DNA from: CAYPTB01 sp964413535 | Lineage (GTDB): Bacteria; Planctomycetota; UBA1135; GCA-002686595 | DNA: 64,000 nucleotides | Assembly (NCBI GenBank): GCA_964413535.1 | Contig: CAYPTB010000010.1 | Span: 124,001 to 188,000, forward strand | Reading direction: 5' to 3' | Shown here: piece by piece, positions 19,423-28,221 of the stretch | Position numbering within the stretch: position 1 is the stretch's first letter | Layout of the letters: each line of letters opens with the position of its first letter | Notes under the pieces: model-generated | Databases searched by the model: none | The model's input: the letters and a program-made list of their open reading frames with translations, nothing else | What the model was told of the DNA's origin: nothing | Program-made: the position numbers and the translations under genes

Positions 19423-22085
19423 CAGGCCGCGCCACGCCTCCCCGCGCGCCACGCGACGATCCCCGCCAGGACGAGCGAGGCGAGCGTGACCGTCGCGCCG
19501 ACGCGCAGCGACCACGGCTCGTACTTCGTCCGCACGAGGACGAGGCCGGAGGGGATCACCACGCCGCGCAACGCGTGATCGACGCGGAAGACCGCGGCAT
19601 CCCTCCCGTTCACGGAGGCCTTCCATCCGGGCGCGAACTGCTCGTGGAAGACGAGCACGCCGCCGGACGTGCCGGAAACGAGCACGTCGAGCCGCGCCGC
19701 GGTCGGCCGCTCGACGCGCGCGACGCGGCCGGCCTGGAAGGACGCGGGTTGCGGCGGAGCCTTCGTTCCCGGCGCGAGCACGACCTCGTTGTGGACGTCG
19801 ACGGCTCCCGCCGCGAGCAGACCCGAGGCGGCAGAGTCCGTCGCCGAGACGATCGCCCGCTCGACGACGTGCACGAGCGGCGGCGAGCCGCTGCGGCGAT
19901 AGGCACAGATGCCCGGCCGCTCGGCGAGCGGAACGAGCCGCCGATCGGCGAGCGGAACGAGCCGCTGATCGGCGAGCGGCTCCGCGCACAGGACCACCGT
20001 CACGCGCGCCACGTCGAGCACGGCGTGCGCGGCGTCGAACGCGGGCGCGTGCAGGAGGGGCAGGAGGAGCTCCCCCAGCGTGCGCGGCGGATGGGCGGCG
20101 TGCGGCGGCAAGAGCGGGACGCCGCGCGCGCGCAGGGCTTCGGCGACGGAGTCCAGCGCGGGCGAGGCGCCGAGCACGAGCACGCGCCCGGTGCCGGCCG
20201 CTTCCGCGACGGCGCGCGCCACGTCGCCCCCGGGCGCGTCGCCCGTGCGCGATTCCCGCGCCACGGCGTCGAGCGAGAGTTCACGCGGCTGCACGCGCTC
20301 GAAGGCGTGCGAGGCACCTTCCAGGGCGACGACGAGGGTGAGCGGGAGCCACAGCTCGAGACCGTCGCGCCGCTCGCCTCGCAGCGGCGCGCCGGCCGCG
20401 AACGCGACCAGAGCGAGCGTCAAGCCGAGCGGCGCGGAGAGGAGCTTTGGCCGCGTCGTGGCGGTCGGTGCGGCGAACGCCAGGGCCGTGAGCACGAGCG
20501 CACCCGCCAGGGCGAGGCGCGGACCTCCGGCTTGGAACGCATCCCGCGAGCGTCTCAGGAGGAGGGCGGCGACCAGTGCGATCTGCGCGGCCAGCGCGCC
20601 CGCGAGCACGCGCGCCGAGCCGGCGGAGAGCCAGCGGTTTGCTTCCGCCGGCGTCGCGCCCGGCGCGGGAGCGAAGCGGTGGAACTCGGCCCAGGCGTGG
20701 GGATCGACGGCGCTCCGAGCGAGGAAGGCCGCCACGGCCAGGGCGAAGGCCACGACGAGCGCCGTCGACGCGGCGCGCGGACGGCGCTCGAGCAGGGCCT
20801 GGACGCCCAGCGCCGCGAGCCAGGGCGCGAGCGTCCACTGCACCGCGAGCGCATCCGCGGGCAGCCCGCCGGCCAGCCCGGGGAGGGCGGCGAGCGGCCG
20901 CACGATCGGCCAACCCAGGGCGAGGCCCCAGGCCGCGAGCAGACCGAGGAGCGGCCCAAGGGCGCGGCGCGGCGTGCCCGCGAGGGCCGCGGCGGCCAGC
21001 GCGAGCACGAGGACGCCCACGAACAGACGGGCCCCCCCGCTCGCGCGCTCGCCGGTCCGGTTCAGGTGGGCCGGAGCGAGGCGGCGCTCGGGTCCGCCGG
21101 ATCGTTCGAAGAGGTCGGGGACGACGAGCGCCGCCGCGCTTCGCCCGGGCAGGAACGCTCGTCCGTCCTCCCGGCTTCCCGAGGGGCCCGAGGAGCCCGC
21201 GAAGCCCGAGAACTCGTGCGCGGGCGAGCGCGACGACGCGACGGCTTCCGAGCGCGGGACGAGCTCGATCGCGCCCACGCCGACGCCGAGCGCCAGGAAC
21301 ACCGCGGTCGCCGCGAAGCGTGCCGGCGCGCCTCCGCGGCGGCGCGAGCTCCGACCCGTGACCGCCGCCCAACCGAGGACCACGAGTGCGCAGGCGGTCG
21401 CGGTCGATGGGGAGCCGGCGAGGAACGAGAGTCCGCTCGCGAGCGTGAGGAGCATCCCCGACCCGCGCCGCCCGCGGGCCACGCCTGACGCCGCCCACAG
21501 GCTCCACGGCAGCCACACGGCCGCGTCGACGCTCCCAGCGAGGTCGAGGTGCGCGGTGGCCCAGCCCGAGGTCTGGAAGGCGAGCGCGCCGACGACGCAC
21601 GCGCCGGGCGCGAGACCCGCGCGTCCGAGGAAGGCGAAGATCCCGGCTCCGCCCACGAGCAGGGCGAAGAGCGCCAGCCACGCGGACGCGACGCCTGGAT
21701 CGAGCGCCGCCGCGAGCGCGTTCGGCGGATACCAGGCCGCTGCGTCGGTCGCGGCGAAGGGCATCCCGAGACCCGACGTCGGGTTCCAGGTCGGGAGCGC
21801 GCCGCGCGCGAGCTCCCGGCGAGCCTCGACCCGAGGGTCGAGCGCCGGGCCGGTGGAGGGCGCAGGGCTTCGCCCGCCGGTTCCTCCGTCGCGTTCGTGC
21901 TTTCCCCGGAGCAGCGTCGGCCCGAGGAGCAAGAGCGGGACGAGGGCGAGCAGGAAGAGCCGACTCCACGCCGGCAGGGGGAAGCGTTGGTGCGCGCCGG
22001 ATGGCCCATCGGGCTCGCGCCTGGCCTGGATCGGGACCCCGGAAGGCGCCGGACGCTCCGCTTCCCGCGCCGTGGTCGGGGGCAT
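19422..22085 (-). CDS. YfhO-like multi-pass membrane protein
   Basis: 887 residues from ATG 22085. About a dozen hydrophobic segments, beginning SRLFLLALVPLLLLGPTLL, with Ala/Leu-rich helices throughout. The C-terminal extracytoplasmic part has FAPGWKASVNGRDAAVFRVD and VVIPSGLVLVRTKYEP, a pattern characteristic of YfhO proteins, followed by one last helix. YfhO members are GT-C-like and are involved in glycosylation of wall polymers in Bacillus; the substrate here is unknown. A 24-base tandem repeat inside it encodes an 8-residue repeat. It starts 76 bases from the divergent M28 gene and is coupled to walJ by TGATG. Confidence 0.82.
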   Translation of the reverse strand: MPPTTAREAERPAPSGVPIQARREPDGPSGAHQRFPLPAWSRLFLLALVPLLLLGPTLLRGKHERDGGTGGRSPAPSTGPALDPRVEARRELARGALPTWNPTSGLGMPFAATDAAAWYPPNALAAALDPGVASAWLALFALLVGGAGIFAFLGRAGLAPGACVVGALAFQTSGWATAHLDLAGSVDAAVWLPWSLWAASGVARGRRGSGMLLTLASGLSFLAGSPSTATACALVVLGWAAVTGRSSRRRGGAPARFAATAVFLALGVGVGAIELVPRSEAVASSRSPAHEFSGFAGSSGPSGSREDGRAFLPGRSAAALVVPDLFERSGGPERRLAPAHLNRTGERASGGARLFVGVLVLALAAAALAGTPRRALGPLLGLLAAWGLALGWPIVRPLAALPGLAGGLPADALAVQWTLAPWLAALGVQALLERRPRAASTALVVAFALAVAAFLARSAVDPHAWAEFHRFAPAPGATPAEANRWLSAGSARVLAGALAAQIALVAALLLRRSRDAFQAGGPRLALAGALVLTALAFAAPTATTRPKLLSAPLGLTLALVAFAAGAPLRGERRDGLELWLPLTLVVALEGASHAFERVQPRELSLDAVARESRTGDAPGGDVARAVAEAAGTGRVLVLGASPALDSVAEALRARGVPLLPPHAAHPPRTLGELLLPLLHAPAFDAAHAVLDVARVTVVLCAEPLADQRLVPLADRRLVPLAERPGICAYRRSGSPPLVHVVERAIVSATDSAASGLLAAGAVDVHNEVVLAPGTKAPPQPASFQAGRVARVERPTAARLDVLVSGTSGGVLVFHEQFAPGWKASVNGRDAAVFRVDHALRGVVIPSGLVLVRTKYEPWSLRVGATVTLASLVLAGIVAWRAGRRGAA
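19921..19980 (-). repeat. 24-bp tandem repeat (2.5 copies) inside the YfhO-like gene
   Basis: The unit starting TCGGCGAGCGGAACGAGCCG occupies 19921-19944 and 19945-19968, one base different between copies, with half a third copy to 19980. The length keeps frame and encodes the repeat LVPLADRR / LVPLADQR on the minus strand, in an extracytoplasmic loop. Copy number could vary by slippage without disturbing the gene. Confidence 0.85.
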
Positions 22086-22161
22086 GGCTTGCGAGGTTAC
22101 TCGTCCGAGATCCCTGCGTCCGCTTGCGGGGGCGGGGAATCCATTCGCATCCTGTGGCGAC

Positions 22162-24168
22162 ATGCAGACCCCGACCTCGCGCGGAACGCGCACGCGGCTC
22201 CCGTCGTCACCCACCGGACTGTTGCTCCTCGCGCTCGTCGCTCCGGCCTGTCGCCTTTCGGTCGAGAACGGGAGCTCGTCGCACGAAAGCGGCGCTGCGA
22301 CCGCGGCGCGGGGCACGGGGAGCGTCGTAGACGCTCAACGGCTGGCGCAGGACGTCGCGTGGCTCGCGGACGACGCGCGCGAGGGGCGCCGCGCCGGAAC
22401 CGCGGGCGAAGGGGCTGCGGCGGATTGGTTGGCCGCGCGCATGGCCGAGCTCGGGCTCGTGCCCGCCGGCGACGACGGCTTCTTCCAGGCCTTCGACGTG
22501 CCGCTCGAGCCCGAAGAGGGCGGCCGCTCGTGGGTCATGACGATCCCCGAGACGCGCGCCGGGACGGCGACCGACGCCCTGCCCATCACGGGCGAGAACA
22601 GCATCGTCCCGTTGTTCTGCAGCGCCGGCGGCGGCGCGGACGGGCGGCTCGCCTTCCGCGGCTACGGGATGATCCACGCCGAGCGCGCCTGGGACGACTA
22701 CCCCGAGCGCTGCGACGGAGCCATCGCGCTCATCGTGCGCGGCACGCCCGAGGTGAGCGCTGGCGAAACCGAGCCGAGCGACGCCGTGGCGAATCCCCAC
22801 TCCCCGCACGCGGTTTCCGCGTCCGATTCCACGGCCGACGTCCAACTCGCGGCGCGCACGGCCGCCTTCGGCAACAGCGGCTCGATCTTCAACAAGATCA
22901 TGACGGCCAAGCGCATGGGCGCCGTCGCCGTGATCCTCGCGCAGCACCCGCGCGACCGCGGCCAGCCCTTGCTCGCGTTCCACAACGGCCACACGGCCAT
23001 GGCGTCGCTGCCGGCGGTGTCCGTCTCGGTTGCGGTCGCCGAGCGCCTGCTCCCGGGCTACGTGAAGCGCGTGGAGGCCATCGACGCGCGCGCGGCGCGC
23101 ACGGGTGAGCGCGACGCGTCGTCTTCGTCGAGCGCGGGACGCGTGGCGCTCTCCGCCGACGTGCGCCGCGGAACGGGCACGGCGCGGAACGTACTCGGCC
23201 TGCTGCGGGGAACACCCGGCGCGCGCACGATCGTCGTCGGAGCGCACTTCGACCACCTCGGGCGCGGGGGCTCGGGCTCGCTCGCGCCGGGTGCCTTCGG
23301 CGAGATCCACAACGGCGCCGACGACAACGCGAGCGGCACGGCGGTCGTGCTGGAGATGGCGCGCGTCCTGTCGAGTGGTCCGCCCCCGGTGGACGACGTG
23401 CTCTTCGCGCTGTGGTCGGGGGAGGAGCTCGGGCTGATCGGCAGCGACCACTGGGCGAAGGAGCCGACCGTGCCCCTCGAGCGCGTGGCCTGCAACCTGA
23501 ACTTCGACATGGTCGGCCGCGCGGACGACGGCGTGTTGCACGTGCTCGGCGCGGGCACCTCGCCCGCCTTCGGCGACTGGCTCGAGGAGGCCGGCGGGCG
23601 CGCGGAGCTCGAGCTCGGGGTCTCGCTCTCGGGCCGCGGCGTCGGCGGGAGCGATCACCAGACCTTCCTGAACCGCGAGATCCCCGCGCTGCACTTCTTC
23701 AGCGGCGTGCACGCCGACTACCACAAGCCGTCGGACGACGTCGAGCGCTTCGAGGTCGAGGGCGCGCGGCGCACCGCCGTGCTCGGGCTCGATCTCGTCC
23801 GGCGCATCGGCTCGGCGAAGGAGCTCGACTTCGTGGCCGTGGCGGCGGAAACGGACCAGGAGGAGGGCCGAGCGCTCCAGTCCGGCTGGAGCGCGTGGTT
23901 CGGCAGCGTCCCGAGCAGCGACGCCTACGCCGGGGCGCGGGGCGGCGTGAAGATCGACGGCACGAGTCCCGGCAGCCCCGCGGAGCGCTCGGGCTTCCTC
24001 GCCGGCGACGTGCTGCTCCAGCTCGGCGACGTCGAGATCGACGACATCTACGACTTCATGTACGCGCTGCAGGTGCACAAGCCCGGCGACGTCGCGCTCG
24101 TGCGCTACTTGCGCGACGGGACCGAAGAGTCGACCCGCGTCACGCTCGCGAGCCGCGCGCTGGAGTAG
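22162..24168 (+). CDS. M28 zinc peptidase lipoprotein with PA insert and C-terminal PDZ domain
   Basis: 668 residues from ATG 22162. The signal ends in LVAPAC (lipobox). After an N-terminal part comes a protease-associated type insertion (about residues 120-310) before the catalytic core. The M28 ligands are in order: VVGAHFDHLG, HNGADDNASG, LWSGEELGLIGS, NFDMVGR and HADYHKPSDD, all intact. The last about 100 residues are a PDZ domain (GSPAERSGFLAGDVLLQLG). This architecture is known for extracytoplasmic aminopeptidases. It is divergent from the YfhO-like gene and likely degrades peptides outside the inner membrane. Confidence 0.9.
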   Translation: MQTPTSRGTRTRLPSSPTGLLLLALVAPACRLSVENGSSSHESGAATAARGTGSVVDAQRLAQDVAWLADDAREGRRAGTAGEGAAADWLAARMAELGLVPAGDDGFFQAFDVPLEPEEGGRSWVMTIPETRAGTATDALPITGENSIVPLFCSAGGGADGRLAFRGYGMIHAERAWDDYPERCDGAIALIVRGTPEVSAGETEPSDAVANPHSPHAVSASDSTADVQLAARTAAFGNSGSIFNKIMTAKRMGAVAVILAQHPRDRGQPLLAFHNGHTAMASLPAVSVSVAVAERLLPGYVKRVEAIDARAARTGERDASSSSSAGRVALSADVRRGTGTARNVLGLLRGTPGARTIVVGAHFDHLGRGGSGSLAPGAFGEIHNGADDNASGTAVVLEMARVLSSGPPPVDDVLFALWSGEELGLIGSDHWAKEPTVPLERVACNLNFDMVGRADDGVLHVLGAGTSPAFGDWLEEAGGRAELELGVSLSGRGVGGSDHQTFLNREIPALHFFSGVHADYHKPSDDVERFEVEGARRTAVLGLDLVRRIGSAKELDFVAVAAETDQEEGRALQSGWSAWFGSVPSSDAYAGARGGVKIDGTSPGSPAERSGFLAGDVLLQLGDVEIDDIYDFMYALQVHKPGDVALVRYLRDGTEESTRVTLASRALE

Positions 24169-24190
24169 TCCCTCCTCTGCGGCGCCCGAA

Positions 24191-25210
24191 TCACGGCGTG
24201 AGCACCGCCGCGCCGCGTACGCGGCCGGCCGCGAGGTCGCACAGGGCTTCGTTCGCGCGCTCGAGCGGGTAGATGGTGGTGCGCGGGCGCACGCCCGCGC
24301 GTGCGGCCTCGTCGAGGAGCTCGAGGCCGTCCTGGCGCGTGTTCGCGGTGACGCTCCTGAGCGTGCGTTCGCCGAAGAGCTCGCGGTCGTAGTCGATCGT
24401 CGGGATGGGGGACATGTGGATGCCGGCGCAGGCGAGCGTGCCGCCGCGCTTCAGGGCGCGCAACGCGCCCGGCACGAGCTCGCCCACCGGCGCGAACAGG
24501 ATGGCGCCGTCGAGCGTGGCGGGCTCGGCGTCCTCGGACGCTGCCACGGCATCCGCCCCCAGCTCGCGCGCGAGCTCGCGATGGCGCTCGAGGTGCGAGA
24601 ACACGTGCACGCGACAGCCGCGCGCGCGGGCGATCTGCAGCACGATGTGCGCGGAGTTCCCGAAGCCGTACAGCCCGAGTGTTCCGCCGGGCTCCACCTC
24701 GGAGAGGCGCAGCGCGCGGTAGCCGATGATCCCCGCACACAGGAGCGGCGCCGCTTCCTCGTCGCGGAAATCAGCCGGGATCGGATAGGCCCAGCGCGTC
24801 GGCACGACGGCGTACTCCGCGTAGCCCCCGTCGACGTGGTAACCGGTGAAGCGCGCGCGCTCGCACAGGTTCTCGCGTCCGCTGCGACAGAACGCGCACT
24901 CGCCGCACGTCCCGCGCAGCCACGCGATGCCGACGCGCGCGCCGAGCGCAGGGTCGAAGGACTGCTCCGCGCGGGCGCCCCCACTCTCGTCGCGCGGTCC
25001 GACCTCCGCGATCTCGCCCACGACCATGTGGCCCGGGACGACGGGCAGCTCTGCCTGCTCGAGATCGCCTTCGACGACGTGGAGGTCGGTGCGGCACACG
25101 CCGCAGACCCTCACGCGGACGACGAGCTCGCCCGGACCGGGCTTCGGCACGGGCAGGTCCTCGAGCACGAGCGGATGACTCTCGACGGCCGCGGTCGCGT
25201 GCAAGCGCAT
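24191..25210 (-). CDS. Zinc-dependent alcohol dehydrogenase family oxidoreductase
   Basis: 339 residues from ATG 25210 (GTG 25219 is in frame 9 bases earlier). It has the zinc ADH pattern: VCGVCRTDLHVVEG (catalytic Cys), GHMVVGEIAEVG, structural zinc cysteines in GTCGECAFCRSGRENLC, and the nucleotide-binding LGLYGFGNSAHIVLQIA. The usual GxGxxG is GFGNSA, a variant seen in some members. The substrate cannot be read from the sequence. A short insert near residue 80 (charged, Glu/Ser/Gly) is unusual. It is convergent with the M28-PDZ gene, and the FemAB-like gene lies upstream on the same strand. Confidence 0.87.
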   Translation of the reverse strand: MRLHATAAVESHPLVLEDLPVPKPGPGELVVRVRVCGVCRTDLHVVEGDLEQAELPVVPGHMVVGEIAEVGPRDESGGARAEQSFDPALGARVGIAWLRGTCGECAFCRSGRENLCERARFTGYHVDGGYAEYAVVPTRWAYPIPADFRDEEAAPLLCAGIIGYRALRLSEVEPGGTLGLYGFGNSAHIVLQIARARGCRVHVFSHLERHRELARELGADAVAASEDAEPATLDGAILFAPVGELVPGALRALKRGGTLACAGIHMSPIPTIDYDRELFGERTLRSVTANTRQDGLELLDEAARAGVRPRTTIYPLERANEALCDLAAGRVRGAAVLTP

Positions 25211-25261
25211 GGCCCTCACGCGGCCATCGTGGAGCGCGAGCGCCTTACCTGCAACGCGGGC

Positions 25262-26173
25262 TCACACGCCGAGGCGGCGGCGCAGCCACGGACCGACGCG
25301 GGCGTGCACGGCATGGGGGAGGTGCCGCCAGGCCTTGCGGGCGAGGGGATAGAAGCCCGCGTCCGGGTCGGCGGGGCGGTCGCCCGGCTCGCTGCTCAGC
25401 ACGAACGCGTCGTGGAAGCGGCAGCCCCACTTGCGCTTGTAGCGCTCCTGGCCCTCGTAGCGGCAGATGCCGAAGTCGAAGGCCGCCAGGCCGAGAGCGC
25501 GCGCGTGGCGCACGAGCTCCCAGTGCGCTAGGTCGGCGACGCGGTCGTCCTGGTGCTCGGGGAGCGTCACGATGTCCGTGATCTGGCAGCTCGACGAGCG
25601 CGCGTCGACGAAGCCCACGAGCCAAGCCGCCGTGACGTCCGCGCGCCGCACGCGGCTCACGACGAGGTCCGCGCCGAAGAGGCGAGCCGCGACCTCGAAG
25701 TGGCGCCGCGCGAAGGGCGGCGAGCCGTGGCGCTCCTGCATGTAGCGCGTGTAGCGCGGATAGAACTCGGCGAGGTGGTCGCGCAGGGGAGCGACCTCGG
25801 CCGTCCAGCCGGCGCGCGCGGCCTTCTGCACGGCCTTGCGCACCTGGTGCTCGCGCGCGCGGTAGAAGGCTTCCTCCGCGACGGAGGGCTCGAGGTCGAG
25901 GCGCGCGAGCTTCCCCAGGCGCCGCGGGGGCGGTGCCTGGTCGGCGAAGGGCGGCGCGTCGTCCGCGGACTCGAGCTTCAGCCGGTACGGCCGCGGCGCG
26001 TAGGCGAGCCAGTCGCGATCGATCTCGGCGGCCGCGAAGCCGTACTCGGAAAAGGGGTAGTTGCGCCAGGTGCCGCCGATCCAAAAGAGCGCGCGGCCGC
26101 GGTGCTCGCGCACGGGATAGCCGTAGACCTCTTCGATCAGGGTTCGGTAGCGGGCGTCGTCGACGTAGGCCAT
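25262..26173 (-). CDS. GNAT/FemAB-like acyl- or aminoacyltransferase
   Basis: 303 residues from ATG 26173. The protein resembles the FemAB/BioF2-like GNAT group: a tandem GNAT fold with a helical stretch (YRAREHQVRKAVQKA), an MQERHGSPPF segment, then DLAHWELVRHARALGLAAFDFG and YEGQERYKRKWGC. The last of these resembles the lysine/tyrosine-rich end common in FemAB proteins linked with exopolysaccharide loci. Upstream starts would overlap the methyltransferase. It begins 12 bases after the methyltransferase on the same strand. Probable role: modification of a cell-envelope component; donor and acceptor are unknown. Confidence 0.7.
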   Translation of the reverse strand: MAYVDDARYRTLIEEVYGYPVREHRGRALFWIGGTWRNYPFSEYGFAAAEIDRDWLAYAPRPYRLKLESADDAPPFADQAPPPRRLGKLARLDLEPSVAEEAFYRAREHQVRKAVQKAARAGWTAEVAPLRDHLAEFYPRYTRYMQERHGSPPFARRHFEVAARLFGADLVVSRVRRADVTAAWLVGFVDARSSSCQITDIVTLPEHQDDRVADLAHWELVRHARALGLAAFDFGICRYEGQERYKRKWGCRFHDAFVLSSEPGDRPADPDAGFYPLARKAWRHLPHAVHARVGPWLRRRLGV

Positions 26174-26184
26174 GGCGGCCGTCG

Positions 26185-26931
26185 CTACGGGCGGCCCGCG
26201 CGCTTCTCGTACAGCACGAGGACGTGCACGGCGAGCGGGAAGCACAGCGCGTTGAGCGCATTCGAGCGGTTGAAGAGTCGATTCAGCGCGCTGAAGACAC
26301 CGGGGAACATGTACACGTAGCGCTCGGTCACGACGTCGTATCCGGCGGAGCGGCCGAGCTCGCGCATGCGGCGCATGGAGTAGTAGTTGAACGGCAGCTC
26401 GAACTTCTGGAACACGCGCGTCATGAGCGGCGTCAGTGCGTTCCCGAGGAAGCTCTTGTTGCGCGTGCACAGGGCCAGGTGCGCGCCGGGTTCCTGGAGC
26501 GACGCCAGCTCGGCGAACGCGCGCTCGGGCTCGAAGACGCTCTGGATCACCCCCGCGCAGACGATCAGGTCGAAGGTGCGGCCGAGCGACCCGCACTCGT
26601 AGATGTCCATCTGGCGCAGGTCGAGCGCGGGATAGCGCCGATTCGCGATCGCGATCAGGTCCGCGTTGAAGTCGATCCCGACGACGTCGTGTCCCGCGCG
26701 CGCGAACTCCTCGCAGAAGAACCCAGAGCCGCAGCCCGCGTCGAGGAACGTCCCGTGCGGCGGCATGAGCTCCGCGGCGGGCGCGTACACGAACTCCGCG
26801 ACGACCTCGTGCGTCTTGGCGTTGAGGTGCTTGGCGAGCTCGTAGTGGTCGGCGTCCTCGCGAATGCCCTGCGAGAAGGTTTCCTTCCAGAGCTCCTCGG
26901 CGTGCTTGTGGTCCTTCGCGCGCTCTTGCAT
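26185..26931 (-). CDS. SAM-dependent class I methyltransferase
   Basis: 248 residues from ATG 26931. The Rossmann motif I is FLDAGCGSGFFCEEFARAG, followed by VVGIDFNADLIAIA (motif II) and FDLIVCAGVIQSVFEPE (motifs III-IV), as in ubiquinone/menaquinone-type or glycan methyltransferases. The C-terminal part contains MRRMRELGRSAGYDV and a hydrophobic tail, LAVHVLVLYEKR. The surroundings (FemAB-like, GT2, GT-C-like genes) suggest modification of a lipid or sugar in envelope synthesis. It is divergent from the GT2 at 27107; the 175-base gap between them holds the likely promoters but no clear boxes. Confidence 0.85.
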   Translation of the reverse strand: MQERAKDHKHAEELWKETFSQGIREDADHYELAKHLNAKTHEVVAEFVYAPAAELMPPHGTFLDAGCGSGFFCEEFARAGHDVVGIDFNADLIAIANRRYPALDLRQMDIYECGSLGRTFDLIVCAGVIQSVFEPERAFAELASLQEPGAHLALCTRNKSFLGNALTPLMTRVFQKFELPFNYYSMRRMRELGRSAGYDVVTERYVYMFPGVFSALNRLFNRSNALNALCFPLAVHVLVLYEKRAGRP

Positions 26932-27106
26932 CCGGCTGATCGCTCCCGCGCGGGTCGAGGATTCGACGCCGTACTCCGCGAGCCATGATCCCGATCGCCT
27001 TCCGGGCCGTCAAAAGCTTTTCGAACGGCGGAGCTCACTGTCTCGACGCTCGAGCACGGAGAGCGAGCCTCCAGGACGCGGGCGGGCGCGGCTATACTCC
27101 GCCGCC

Positions 27107-27829
27107 GTGCGCCAGGACCAGCGCGTGCTCGTCATCGTCCCCGCCTACAACGAGGTCCTGTCCGTGGGGCGCGTCGTCGAGGAACTCGCGCGCGCGGGGA
27201 ACTGCGATCTCCTCGTCGTGGACGACGGCTCCACCGATCGCACGGCGGAGAGTGTTCCGCCCCACGCCACAGTCGTTCGCCTGCCCTTCAACCTCGGGAT
27301 CGGCGGCGCCATGCAGACCGGCTACCGCTACGCGGCGGAGCACGGCTACTCCGTCGCGGTCCAGGTCGACGGCGACGGCCAGCACCCGGCCGACCAGGTT
27401 GCAGAGCTCGTGGCGCGACTCGGGGAGACCGGCGCGGACCTGGTGCTCGGCTCGCGCTTCCTCGAGGAGACCGGCTACCGGTTGAGTCCCGCGCGCACCG
27501 TGGGCGTCGCTGTGCTGCGCGGGCTCCTGTGCCTACTGACGGGGCGTACGTACACCGACTGCACGAGCGGGTTCCGCGCAGCCAACCGGCGCGTGATCGA
27601 GGCCTTCGCGCACTGGTATCCCGACGACTACCCGGAGCCCGAGGTCATCCTGCTCTTGCACCGTGCGGGTTTCCGCATCGAAGAAACCGCCGTGCGCATG
27701 AGCGAGCGCACGACGGGGCGCTCGAGCATCCCGAACGCGCAGGGGATCTTCTACGTACTCAAGGTGTGTTTCGCCCTGCTGCTGGACCTCGTCCGACGGC
27801 CCTGGCCCAAGGAGCTCGAAGCCCGATGA
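27107..27829 (+). CDS. DPM1-like family 2 glycosyltransferase
   Basis: 240 residues from GTG 27107. VLVIVPAYNEVLSVGRVVEE, VVDDGSTDRTAE, NLGIGGAMQTGYRYA and QVDGDGQHPADQV (DxD) match dolichyl/polyprenyl-phosphate sugar synthases, as does the CTSGFRAANRR segment. There is no transmembrane tail, unlike many bacterial homologues, so the neighbouring DUF2304 protein may anchor it. Its TGA overlaps the next ATG. It probably makes a polyprenyl-phosphate sugar used as donor by the GT-C-like protein two genes on. Confidence 0.9.
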   Translation: MRQDQRVLVIVPAYNEVLSVGRVVEELARAGNCDLLVVDDGSTDRTAESVPPHATVVRLPFNLGIGGAMQTGYRYAAEHGYSVAVQVDGDGQHPADQVAELVARLGETGADLVLGSRFLEETGYRLSPARTVGVAVLRGLLCLLTGRTYTDCTSGFRAANRRVIEAFAHWYPDDYPEPEVILLLHRAGFRIEETAVRMSERTTGRSSIPNAQGIFYVLKVCFALLLDLVRRPWPKELEAR

Positions 27830-28221
27830 TGCACGTGCGCACGCTGATCCTGTTGTTCTTCGGCACCGCGATGGTGTTCTTCGCCGTTCAGAGCCTCCGT
27901 CGCCAGCGACTGAAGGAGCGCTACGCGCTCTTGATGTTCTTCTCGGGTCTTCCGTTCCTCGTGCTCGCGATCTGGCCCGACGGGATCGTCTTCCTGTGCG
28001 AAGTGCTCGACATCGAGAAGGCGACCACTATGGTGCTGTGCCTGGGCGTCTTCACGCTCGTGATGCTGTTCAAGCTGCTTTCGATCGTGAGCGTGCAGGA
28101 GCGCAAGATCGTGTCCCTGGCTCAGACCCTGGGGATGCTCATGGCGGAACGGGGTCGCGGCGGAGCCGGCACGGGTCACGCGACCGGCGCGGAGCCCGAG
28201 GGGCGTTCCGCTCCGCGATGA
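27826..28221 (+). CDS. DUF2304 family small membrane protein
   Basis: 131 residues; two adjacent ATGs (27826, 27829) overlap the previous stop. Three hydrophobic helices (TLILLFFGTAMVFFAVQSL, YALLMFFSGLPFLVLAIW and TTMVLCLGVFTLVMLFKLL) are followed by an amphipathic helix, SIVSVQERKIVSLAQTLGML, and a Gly/Ala/Glu-rich tail. DUF2304 genes usually follow DPM1-like glycosyltransferases, as here, and are thought to be their membrane partner. The next gene overlaps by ATGA. Confidence 0.85.
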   Translation: MMHVRTLILLFFGTAMVFFAVQSLRRQRLKERYALLMFFSGLPFLVLAIWPDGIVFLCEVLDIEKATTMVLCLGVFTLVMLFKLLSIVSVQERKIVSLAQTLGMLMAERGRGGAGTGHATGAEPEGRSAPR

